Source: Streptomyces lateritius
GTDB lineage: Bacteria > Actinomycetota > Actinomycetes > Streptomycetales > Streptomycetaceae
Reading direction: 5' to 3'
Assembly: GCF_014649715.1 (NCBI RefSeq)
Contig: NZ_BMTO01000002.1
Location: forward strand, 1-64,000
DNA length: 64,000 bases
Shown here: positions 51,112 to 58,003 of the stretch, in pieces
How the letters are laid out: the number at the start of each line of letters is the position of its first letter
Numbering within the stretch: the first letter of the stretch is position 1
Program-made: the position numbers and the translations under genes
The notes under the pieces: model-generated
What the model was told of the DNA's origin: nothing
Seen by the model: only the letters and a program-made list of their open reading frames with translations
Databases searched by the model: none

Positions 51112-51143
51112 GAAGCCCCCGGTCCTTTGGGACCGGGGGCTTC
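51112..51143 (+). terminator. Terminator of tRNA-Gly copy 1
   Basis: GAAGCCCCCGGTCC and GGACCGGGGGCTTC form a 14-bp stem with a four-base loop, followed by TTCG. Confidence 0.85.
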
Positions 51144-51185
51144 TTCGCGTCCGTCACGTGCCCTGCGCCGCAGGTCTCCTCCGTC

Positions 51186-51212
51186 TGACATTTGTCATGT
51201 CCAGTCATGACA
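51186..51212 (+). promoter_or_regulatory. Overlapping dyads upstream of the ABC/two-component operon
   Basis: TGTCATG and CATGACA are perfect inverted arms around six bases (51193-51212), overlapped by TGACA-TT-TGTCA (51186-51197). The array of TGTCA/TGACA half-sites lies 44 bases before the ABC ATPase start. It is a strong candidate for the binding site of the NarL-type regulator encoded in the same operon. Confidence 0.6.
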
Positions 51213-51255
51213 GCGCGCACTGCCGGCCGCCCCGGTCCGGCGGAAGGCTGGAGCC

Positions 51256-52203
51256 ATGACCAACGTGATCGAGGCGGAGGACCTCCGCCGGACGTACTCC
51301 GGCGGCTTCGAAGCCGTCAACGGGATCTCCCTCGCCGTCCCCCGGGGTGAGGTCTTCGCCCTCCTCGGGACCAACGGGGCCGGCAAGACCTCCACCGTCG
51401 AGCTCCTGGAGGGCCTCGCCGCCCCGAGCGGCGGCACGGTCAGGGTCCTCGGCCACGACCCGTACCGGGAGCGGGCCGCCGTCCGCCCACGGATCGGCGT
51501 AATGCTCCAGGAGGGTGGTTTCCCCTCCGACCTCACGGTGGCCGAAACCGTACGCATGTGGGCGGGGTGCACCAGCGGTGCCCGGCCCACCGGAGAGGCG
51601 CTGGAGGCGGTCGGCCTCGGCGCCCGCGGCGGAGTGCGGATCAAGCAGCTCTCCGGCGGCGAGCGGCGCCGCCTCGACCTGGCCCTCGCGCTCCTCGGCC
51701 GCCCCGAGGTCCTCTTCCTCGACGAGCCGACCACCGGCCTCGACGCCGAGGGCCGGCGCGACACCTGGGCGCTGGTCCGCGCGCTTCGGGACGGCGGGAC
51801 GACCGTGCTCCTCACCACGCACTACCTGGAAGAGGCCGAGTCCCTGGCCGACCGGCTCGCGATCATGCACCAGGGCCGGATCGTCCTCTCCGGCACCCCG
51901 GCCGAGGTCACCGCCGCCCAGCCCGCCCGGATCCGCTTCGTCCTCCCCGAGGGCGTGGCGCCCGGCCGGCTCCCGCTCGGCCTGAAGGCCGCGGCCGAGG
52001 GCCGGCGCGTGGAGATCCGTACCCACGAACTCCAGGACGCGCTCGGCGAGCTGCTGCTCTGGGCCCGTGACACCGGCGTACGGCTGGAGGGGCTGGACGC
52101 CCGTTCGGCCTCCCTCGAAGAGGCCTTTCTGGAGATCGCCTCCCGCACGACCGTGGACGGCACGACCGTGGACCGTACGACTGTGGAAGCAGGGGCCCGA
52201 TGA
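51256..52203 (+). CDS. ABC transporter ATP-binding protein
   Basis: The 315-residue ATPase has Walker A LLGTNGAGKTSTVELLEG, the Q-loop GVMLQEGGFPSDLTV, signature IKQLSGGERRRLDLALAL, Walker B VLFLDEPTTGLD and the H-loop LLTTHYLEEAESLADRL. A C-terminal extension (about 215-315) has the DrrA-like fold of export ATPases. It should drive the permease encoded next, exporting a drug, lipid or peptide. It is the first gene of a four-gene operon; its last bases overlap the permease start (ATGA). The final residues (TTVDGTTVDRTTVEAGA) are a small Thr/Val repeat. The start is ATG 51256. Confidence 0.92.
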   Translation: MTNVIEAEDLRRTYSGGFEAVNGISLAVPRGEVFALLGTNGAGKTSTVELLEGLAAPSGGTVRVLGHDPYRERAAVRPRIGVMLQEGGFPSDLTVAETVRMWAGCTSGARPTGEALEAVGLGARGGVRIKQLSGGERRRLDLALALLGRPEVLFLDEPTTGLDAEGRRDTWALVRALRDGGTTVLLTTHYLEEAESLADRLAIMHQGRIVLSGTPAEVTAAQPARIRFVLPEGVAPGRLPLGLKAAAEGRRVEIRTHELQDALGELLLWARDTGVRLEGLDARSASLEEAFLEIASRTTVDGTTVDRTTVEAGAR

Positions 52204-53042
52204 AGACGGCCGCGACCGCGACCACGACCGCGAGTACCACCGCGAGCACGACCACCGGCAGCACCGCGGCGGCGCGGCGGATGACCTCGCTGGGCCGGGC
52301 GGAGCTCACCCTCCTCGGGCGGAACAAGAACAACCTCTTCATCGCCCTGCTGATGCCGCTGCTGATGATCTTCGTGCTGCGGTCCTCGGTCGCGCAGATG
52401 GACTCGGACGCGCTCCCCCTGGGCGTCGCGGGAGCCACCCTCGTCGGCGGCACCGGAATGGTCCTCGTCCTCGTCGTCTACATGGGCCTGGTCTCCGCCT
52501 ACGTGGCCCGGCGCGAGGAACTGGTCCTCAAGCGGCTGCGCACGGGCGAGGCCCGCGACGTGGAGATCCTCGCCGGGGCAGCCCTCCCGTCCGCCGCCAT
52601 CGCGCTCCTCCAGTGCGCCGTGCTCACCGTCGGCGGGATCGCCGTCCTGGACGTGCCGGCGCCCGAGCGACCGGACCTGCTGGTGCTCGGACTGGTGGCC
52701 GCCGTGGTGCTGCTCACCGGCCTTGCCGCCGTCACCACCGCCATCACCCGCAACGTCGAGAGCGCGGGCCTCACCACGCTGCCGTTCTTCCTCGTCTCGT
52801 CGATGGGTTCGGGGATGTTCGTACCGCGCGAGGCGCTGCCGGACACCGTCGCCTCGGTCTGCGCGCTGCTGCCGATGAGCGGGGTCATGGAGTTCGTCCG
52901 GGCCGGCTGGTTCGGCGTGAGCGAGGGTGCCGGGGCCGTCGACACCGGCGACCTGCTGACCGCCGCGCTCAACACGCTGGCCTGGAGCGTGATCACCGTG
53001 TTTGCTGTCCGGCGGTGGTTCCGCTGGGAACCGCGTCGCTAG
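52200..53042 (+). CDS. ABC-2 type transporter permease
   Basis: The 280-residue membrane protein has an N-terminal Thr/Ala-rich tail (TATATTTASTTASTTTGSTA) before six hydrophobic segments. NNLFIALLMPLLMIFVLRSSV, the MVLVLVVYMGLVSAYVARREELVLKRLRTGEA region and PFFLVSSMGSGMFVPREALPD are typical of ABC-2 drug/lipid export permeases. It forms the channel for the preceding ATPase. The ATG overlaps the ATPase stop by four bases. The histidine kinase starts 16 bases downstream. Confidence 0.9.
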   Translation: MKTAATATTTASTTASTTTGSTAAARRMTSLGRAELTLLGRNKNNLFIALLMPLLMIFVLRSSVAQMDSDALPLGVAGATLVGGTGMVLVLVVYMGLVSAYVARREELVLKRLRTGEARDVEILAGAALPSAAIALLQCAVLTVGGIAVLDVPAPERPDLLVLGLVAAVVLLTGLAAVTTAITRNVESAGLTTLPFFLVSSMGSGMFVPREALPDTVASVCALLPMSGVMEFVRAGWFGVSEGAGAVDTGDLLTAALNTLAWSVITVFAVRRWFRWEPRR

Positions 53043-53057
53043 TGAGGGGGCTGGACG

Positions 53058-54347
53058 GTGTCCAGGTTGACGGGGTGGTGGGTTCGCCGCAGCGCGGCGG
53101 GCAAGGTCGAGTTGTACACGCGGTGGACCTTCCACTTCTTCGTCCTGGTCGAGATCACCTCCATCGGGGGCGTACCGATCGGGCAGACCGACCGTGACCC
53201 GCTCGGTCTGCCGCTCGCGGCCGGCCTGGCGGTGTTCGTCTGCACGCACGCCGTCCTGAACGGCGTCCTCTCCTCCCGCGCCCTCGACTGGGTCCTCGAC
53301 CGACGCGAGCGGCCGGTCCGGCTCGCGGTCGCGCAGGTGGCCCTGACCGCGGCCGGTGTGCTGACCCTCATCGCGCTGCGGGCCACGGGCGTCCTCACCA
53401 ACGGGGCGATCGCCGCCGGCGTGATCACCGGCACGATCACGTTCACGCTCGGCAGCCTGGTCATGTGCCTGAAGCGGGTGCGGCACATGCTCTGCGCCGC
53501 ACCGCTCGCCGCGCTCACGACCGGCACCGCGGTCGCGGCGACGGACGTCGGCGTCCCGGAGGCCCTCGGCTACACGCTCGGCATCCTGCTGGGCGGCGGC
53601 GGACTCGTGGCCGCCTGCGGGTTCTCCGCCTGGCTGATGAAGATGGTCTGGGAACTGGAGCGGACCAAGGAGCTCAAGGCGCGCCTCGCCGTCGCCGAGG
53701 AGCGGCTGCGCTTCGGGCGCGACCTCCATGACGTCATGGGCCGCAACCTCTCGGTCATCGCCCTCAAGAGCGAGCTCGCGGTCCAGCTCGCGCGGCGCGA
53801 ACGCCCCGAGGCCGTCGACCAGATGATCGAGGTGCAGCGGATCGCGCAGGAGTCTCAGCGCGAGGTACGCGACGTGGTACGCGGCTACCGGGAGGCCGAT
53901 CTGCGGGTCGAGCTGGAGGGCGCGCGGGGCGTGCTGAGCGCGGCCGGGATCGCCTGCGCCATGGAATCAGACATGGGGTCGGGCATGGATGCGGGCCTGT
54001 GCTCGGGGTTGGGCGCGGGCTTGGGCGCCGGAGACGACGGGCTGCCCTCCGAGGTGCAGTCGGCGCTGGGCTGGGTGGTCCGGGAGACCACGACGAACGT
54101 CCTGCGGCACGGGGACCCCTCGCGCTGTGCGATCTCGCTGCGGAGGAAGGACGACGCGGTGGTACTGACCGTGGAGAACGACGGCGTACGGGAGACACCG
54201 GGGCCCCGGGCCGGCGGCTCGGGCCTCGCGGGCCTGCGCGAACGGCTCTCGGCCGTCGACGGCACCCTGACGGCGGGGCCCGGTGACGGCGGCACCTTCC
54301 TGGTGACGGCGCGCGTGCCCGTACCGCGGCGAGGGAAGGCCGCATGA
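53058..54347 (+). CDS. Sensor histidine kinase (HisKA_3, DesK-like)
   Basis: This 429-residue kinase has about five transmembrane segments (about 25-200) without a large outer loop. The HisKA_3 dimerisation helix carries the phospho-acceptor in RLRFGRDLHDVMGRNLSVIALK. A C-terminal HATPase domain includes VRETTTNVLRHGDPSRC and GSGLAGLRERLSAVDG. A Gly/Met-rich insert (about 300-325, DMGSGMDAGLCSGLGAGLGA) interrupts the ATPase-proximal region and is unusual. It should sense a membrane or cell-wall signal and phosphorylate the downstream regulator, whose ATG overlaps its stop. The start is GTG 53058. Confidence 0.92.
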   Translation: MSRLTGWWVRRSAAGKVELYTRWTFHFFVLVEITSIGGVPIGQTDRDPLGLPLAAGLAVFVCTHAVLNGVLSSRALDWVLDRRERPVRLAVAQVALTAAGVLTLIALRATGVLTNGAIAAGVITGTITFTLGSLVMCLKRVRHMLCAAPLAALTTGTAVAATDVGVPEALGYTLGILLGGGGLVAACGFSAWLMKMVWELERTKELKARLAVAEERLRFGRDLHDVMGRNLSVIALKSELAVQLARRERPEAVDQMIEVQRIAQESQREVRDVVRGYREADLRVELEGARGVLSAAGIACAMESDMGSGMDAGLCSGLGAGLGAGDDGLPSEVQSALGWVVRETTTNVLRHGDPSRCAISLRRKDDAVVLTVENDGVRETPGPRAGGSGLAGLRERLSAVDGTLTAGPGDGGTFLVTARVPVPRRGKAA

Positions 54348-55060
54348 CGTGGGGAGAGGCAGGCGGCAGCGTGGCCGGGGGAGAGGGAGGAATCGGCGTG
54401 GGCGGGACGAAGGGAAGCGGCGTGGGCGGGACCGAGGGAAGCGGCGTGGGCGGGACCGTGCGGGTGCTGCTCGCCGACGACGAGCACCTGATCAGGGGAG
54501 CTCTCGCCGCGCTGCTCGCGCTCGAGGACGACCTCGTGGTCGTCGCCCAGGCGGCCACCGGCCCCGAGGCGCTCGCCATGGCACGCGCCCACCGGCCCGA
54601 CGTCGCGGTCCTCGATCTGCAGATGCCGGGAGCCGACGGTGTGAAGGTCGCCACACTGCTGCGCGCGGAGCTTCCGGAGTGCAGGACCATGATCGTGACC
54701 AGTCACGGCCGCCCCGGGCACCTCAAAAGGGCGCTCGCGGCGGGGGTGCGCGGCTTCGTCCCCAAGACCGTCAGCGCCCAGCGACTGGCCGAGATCATCC
54801 GTGCCGTACACGCCGGAAACCGTTACGTGGACCCGGAGTTGGCGGCCGACGCGATCGCCTCAGGCGATTCCCCGCTGACCGCGCGGGAGGCCGAGGTCCT
54901 GGAGCTGGCGGCCGACGGGGCGCCGGTCGCGGAGATCGCCGAGCGGGCCTCCCTCTCGCAGGGAACGGTCCGGAACTACCTGTCGTCGGCGGCCGCGAAG
55001 CTCGGCGCCGAGAACCGTCATACGGCGGTGCGTCTCGCGCGGGCGAAAGGTTGGGTATAG
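54344..55060 (+). CDS. NarL/FixJ-family response regulator with repeat-bearing N-terminus
   Basis: The 238-residue regulator has a receiver domain beginning at about residue 39 (VRVLLADDEHLIRGALAALLA). The phospho-acceptor Asp is in VAVLDLQMPGADG and the conserved Lys in GFVPKTVSA. The C-terminal LuxR helix-turn-helix is PLTAREAEVLELAADGAPVAEIA and RASLSQGTVRNYLSSAAAKLGA. The first 38 residues are a Gly-rich extension containing GVGGT(K/E)GS repeats encoded by 24-bp tandem repeats. The ATG at 54344 overlaps the kinase stop; a GTG at 54458 would yield a repeat-free protein of normal size. It probably regulates the ABC transporter upstream. Confidence 0.9.
   Translation: MTWGEAGGSVAGGEGGIGVGGTKGSGVGGTEGSGVGGTVRVLLADDEHLIRGALAALLALEDDLVVVAQAATGPEALAMARAHRPDVAVLDLQMPGADGVKVATLLRAELPECRTMIVTSHGRPGHLKRALAAGVRGFVPKTVSAQRLAEIIRAVHAGNRYVDPELAADAIASGDSPLTAREAEVLELAADGAPVAEIAERASLSQGTVRNYLSSAAAKLGAENRHTAVRLARAKGWV
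54395..54458 (+). repeat. 24-bp tandem repeats in the response regulator gene
   Basis: The unit begins GGCGTGGGCGGGAC. Full copies occupy 54395-54418 and 54419-54442, and a partial third copy runs to 54458, just before the receiver domain. Unit length keeps the reading frame. Confidence 0.85.
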
Positions 55061-55082
55061 TGGTCTCCGCGCTACGGCGCAT

Positions 55083-55155
55083 GCGGACGTGGCTCAGTTG
55101 GTAGAGCATCACCTTGCCAAGGTGAGGGTCGCGAGTTCGAATCTCGTCGTCCGCT
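55083..55155 (+). tRNA. tRNA-Gly (GCC), copy 2
   Basis: A 73-base cloverleaf identical to the tRNA at 51030-51102, anticodon GCC. It directly follows the response regulator gene. Confidence 0.95.
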
Positions 55156-55164
55156 CCATACGAA

Positions 55165-55196
55165 GAAGCCCCCGGTCCTTTAGGATCGGGGGCTTC
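55165..55196 (+). terminator. Terminator of tRNA-Gly copy 2 and of purC
   Basis: GAAGCCCCCGGTCC pairs with GGATCGGGGGCTTC. It differs from the copy at 51112-51143 by two bases, one in the loop and one that turns a G-C into a G-T pair. It also lies just beyond the convergent purC stop. Confidence 0.8.
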
Positions 55197-55208
55197 TTCG
55201 TGTTCCGC

Positions 55209-56120
55209 CTACGACCAGGTGTGGCCGGTCAGGAGCTCGTACGCCTCGATGTACTTGGCCCGCGTCGCGTCCACGATCTCCTGCGGGAGCGCGGGCGGCG
55301 GCTGCTCGCTCCTGCGGTCCCAGCCGGAGGCCGGCGAGGTCAGCCAGTCGCGGACGAACTGCTTGTCGTACGAGGGCTGGGCGCGGCCCGGCTCCCAGCT
55401 CGCGGCCGGCCAGAAGCGGGAGGAGTCCGGGGTCAGCACCTCGTCGGCGATGACCAGCTTCGGCCCGTGTTCGGTGGCCTCGAAACCGAACTCGAACTTG
55501 GTGTCGGCCAGGATGATGCCCCGCTCGCGGGCGATGCCCCGGGCCCGGCTGTAGACGGCGAGGGTCGTCTGACGCAGCATGGCTGCGGTCTCGGCGCCGA
55601 TCTGGCGGGCGACCTCCTCGTAGCTCACGTTCTCGTCGTGGTCGCCGACCGCGGCCTTGGTGGCGGGCGTGAAGATCGGGGCGGGCAGCTCGGAGCCGTC
55701 GCTGAGGCCCTCGGGGAGCGCGAGGCCGCAGACCGTGCGGGTCTCGTTGTACTCGACGAGGCCGGAGCCGGTCAGATAGCCGCGGGCCACGCACTCGACC
55801 GGGACCATGTTCAGCGACTTGCAGACCAGCGTGCGGCCCTCCCAGTCGGCAGGGGCGCCCGCCGGCAGGTCGGTGGACACGACGTGGTGCGGGACCAGGT
55901 CGGTCAGCAGGTCGAACCACCACAGGGAGAGCTGGGTGAGGACCCGGCCCTTGTCGGGGATCTCGGTCGGCAGGACCCAGTCGTACGCGGACATGCGGTC
56001 GCTCGCCACCATGACGAGGTCACCGGCCTCGTTCCGGTAGAGGTCACGCACCTTGCCCGTGTGGAGATGGGTGAGGCCCGGGACCTGGACAGGCTCGGGC
56101 TTTTCTACGAATCCGGACAC
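55209..56120 (-). CDS. purC: SAICAR synthetase
   Basis: This 303-residue enzyme joins CAIR and aspartate with ATP, a mid-pathway step of purine synthesis. Motifs include HLHTGKVRDLYRNEAGDLVMVASDRMSAYD, the SLNMVPVECVARGYLTGSG region and ILADTKFEFGFEATEHGPKLVIADEVLTPDSSRFW. The start is GTG 56120 (MSGFVEKPEPV). The gene is monocistronic here, unlike the purF-purM and purS-purQ-purL units, and is followed by the shared tRNA-Gly terminator. Confidence 0.96.
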   Translation of the reverse strand: MSGFVEKPEPVQVPGLTHLHTGKVRDLYRNEAGDLVMVASDRMSAYDWVLPTEIPDKGRVLTQLSLWWFDLLTDLVPHHVVSTDLPAGAPADWEGRTLVCKSLNMVPVECVARGYLTGSGLVEYNETRTVCGLALPEGLSDGSELPAPIFTPATKAAVGDHDENVSYEEVARQIGAETAAMLRQTTLAVYSRARGIARERGIILADTKFEFGFEATEHGPKLVIADEVLTPDSSRFWPAASWEPGRAQPSYDKQFVRDWLTSPASGWDRRSEQPPPALPQEIVDATRAKYIEAYELLTGHTWS

Positions 56121-56211
56121 GGTTCCTCCGCGTAGGTTGATCCAGGAGCGCTTCGATTCTCTCGCACCCGGACGCGGAGCGAGTGCCCGGGCCCGGCGAG
56201 CCTCTCCGGGA

Positions 56212-56282
56212 CTAGGTCGGGTCCGGAAAGTGGCGCCTGCTGCCCGCGGGGCCGGGTGGGACTTTCCGGACACGGCCTCTAG
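56212..56282. mobile_element. Compact MITE-like element, 71 bp
   Basis: CTAGGTCGGGTCCGGAAAGT at the left and ACTTTCCGGACACGGCCTCTAG-like sequence at the right are inverted; GTCCGGAAAGT and ACTTTCCGGAC pair perfectly. The ends match those of the 180-base element at 17078-17257. It lies between purC and the dimethylformamidase-like gene and may act as a terminator or transcript-stabilising hairpin. Confidence 0.6.
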
Positions 56283-56295
56283 GCCCTCCTGCCGC

Positions 56296-57756
56296 TCAGT
56301 CCCTCTTGCAGATGCGGTCCAGGAGGTTGGCGGTGGCGCGCTGGATGCGGCGGTCGACATGGCCGGGCCGGTCCAGGGCGGGTGACCAGGCGAAGGTGCC
56401 GGAGGCGAAGACCCAGGCACCGGACGGCGCCCGGTAGAGGGAGGTCTCCTGGTGGCGCAGGGCGCCCTCGCTGTCCCGGTAGGGCGAGTGGGCGAGCAGG
56501 ATGCGGCCCTCGTGCTCGGGGAGGGCGGTGCGCGGGAAGTAGCGGTCGGCCTCGCCGGCGACCAGGCCGGGAATCTCGTCCCCCTCGCCCGCGCCGGTGG
56601 CCTCCCACAGCCAGTGCTCCGCGTTCCGTACGACCAGGGGGTGCGGCTCCGGCACCCGCCCCGCGTACTGGATGCCGAGCAGTTGCTGCTCCGGACGGTC
56701 GACCTCGCGCCAGAGCGCGGGCCGGCCCGGGCCGCGGCGCTTGCGGCAGGTGAGGAGACGGTCGGGCACGCCGGAGGGGGAGGGGCCGAGCTCCACCTGC
56801 CAGTACATGGTGTTCGCGGAGAGGAAGACGAGGGAGGTGCCCTGCTCGCGGGCGAGTTCGGCGGTCCGGCGCATGGGCACCGACCAGTACTCGTCGTGGC
56901 CGGGGAAGACCAGGCCCCGGTACCGGGTGGGGTCGACGCGGCCCGCGTGGAGGTCCCGGGTCTCGGCGTAGGCGAGGTCGTAGCCGTACCGCTCGGCCCA
57001 GCGGATGAAGTCGTAGGCGTGCCCGACGTGCAGGGGCAGGCCCGCGCCCGCGTAGGGACGGTCGAAGGAGACGGTGACCGCCGCGTCCTCCTCGCCGAGG
57101 AGGCGGCCCTGCTCGTCCCAGGCGTGGTAGAGGCTGGCGCCCGTCCGGCCGTCCTCCGGGTAGAGGTTGTACGCCTGCCAGGTCACGTCCGGGAGGACGA
57201 GGAGGAGGTCGGCGGGGTGGTCGTCGCGCACGGTGAAGGGGATGTGGGAGCGGTAGCCGTCGGCGGTCGTGAGCACGGCGACGTACGCGCCGATCGACCA
57301 GAGGGCCGGGACCTGCAGGCGCCAGGACTGCCACCAGTGGTGGCAGGAGACCGTCCGGTCGGCGGTGAGCGGGGCCGGCTGGACGATGCCGGAGAGCCGG
57401 GGGCTCGTCGTGATCTTGGCGGCGCCGTCGCCCGCGTAGTGACCGATCCGGTAGATGTCGACCGAGAACTGCTGTGGCGGGTCCACGGTGATGTGGAAAT
57501 CGATCGCCTCGCCGGGGGCGACCGCACCGACGGACGCGAAACCCTTGATCTGGCTGCGCACGTCGTCGGCGGTGCGCGGTCCCCCGCCCGCGCCCCGGGC
57601 CAGGGTGTCGTCGGCGTACCAGGGGACGACCTGCCCGGTGTCGCCGAAATAGTTCTCCGACCCGCGCAGCCAGGGCAGGGGGCCCTGACCGAAGGGGTCC
57701 GTGACGGCATGGGCGAGCGCACCCGATTCCCACCGCCTGATCTGCTCCGCCCCCAT
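56296..57756 (-). CDS. N,N-dimethylformamidase large-subunit-like protein
   Basis: The 486-residue protein resembles the C-terminal two-thirds of DMF amidohydrolase large subunits. An Ig/beta-sandwich part (about 40-150) contains VDIYRIGHYAGDGAAKI. The catalytic-type domain has LVFPGHDEYWSVPMRRTAE, SLVFLSANTMYWQVEL and WVFASGTFAWSPALD. Two tyrosines in HDEYW and NTMYW fit the Tyr,Tyr,Glu iron site described for that enzyme; I cannot place the Glu with certainty. No small-subunit gene is nearby, so the true substrate may not be DMF. The ATG at 57756 is chosen for its GGAGGGG site; the frame continues upstream through a 12-bp repeat. Confidence 0.8.
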   Translation of the reverse strand: MGAEQIRRWESGALAHAVTDPFGQGPLPWLRGSENYFGDTGQVVPWYADDTLARGAGGGPRTADDVRSQIKGFASVGAVAPGEAIDFHITVDPPQQFSVDIYRIGHYAGDGAAKITTSPRLSGIVQPAPLTADRTVSCHHWWQSWRLQVPALWSIGAYVAVLTTADGYRSHIPFTVRDDHPADLLLVLPDVTWQAYNLYPEDGRTGASLYHAWDEQGRLLGEEDAAVTVSFDRPYAGAGLPLHVGHAYDFIRWAERYGYDLAYAETRDLHAGRVDPTRYRGLVFPGHDEYWSVPMRRTAELAREQGTSLVFLSANTMYWQVELGPSPSGVPDRLLTCRKRRGPGRPALWREVDRPEQQLLGIQYAGRVPEPHPLVVRNAEHWLWEATGAGEGDEIPGLVAGEADRYFPRTALPEHEGRILLAHSPYRDSEGALRHQETSLYRAPSGAWVFASGTFAWSPALDRPGHVDRRIQRATANLLDRICKRD

Positions 57757-57810
57757 GCTGCGCCCCTCCCTCGACTCCCCCGTGTCAGTGCCTTGCCGTG
57801 TGCCTGTCGT

Positions 57811-57858
57811 GTGCTCAGCCACGTGCTCAGCCACGTGCTCTGCCACGTGCTCTGCCAG
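57811..57858. repeat. Four tandem 12-bp repeats upstream of the DMFase-like gene
   Basis: GTGCTCAGCCAC occurs twice and GTGCTCTGCCA(C/G) twice in tandem. The repeats lie 55-102 bases upstream of the gene's start in an open frame that would encode EHVA repeats, but a ribosome-binding site at 57756 argues they are in the leader or promoter region. Confidence 0.75.
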
Positions 57859-58003
57859 CTGTGTCAGTCAGGTGTGTCATGCACTGCTGTCAGTGCCGGT
57901 CCCCAGCACATCACATAACGCACGCACTCCGTCACCGTTCGTCGCGAATTGACGTGAAGGGAAGGCTGAGTTCCGGATTTCCGAGGCCGGGAGAGGGCGG
58001 TCA

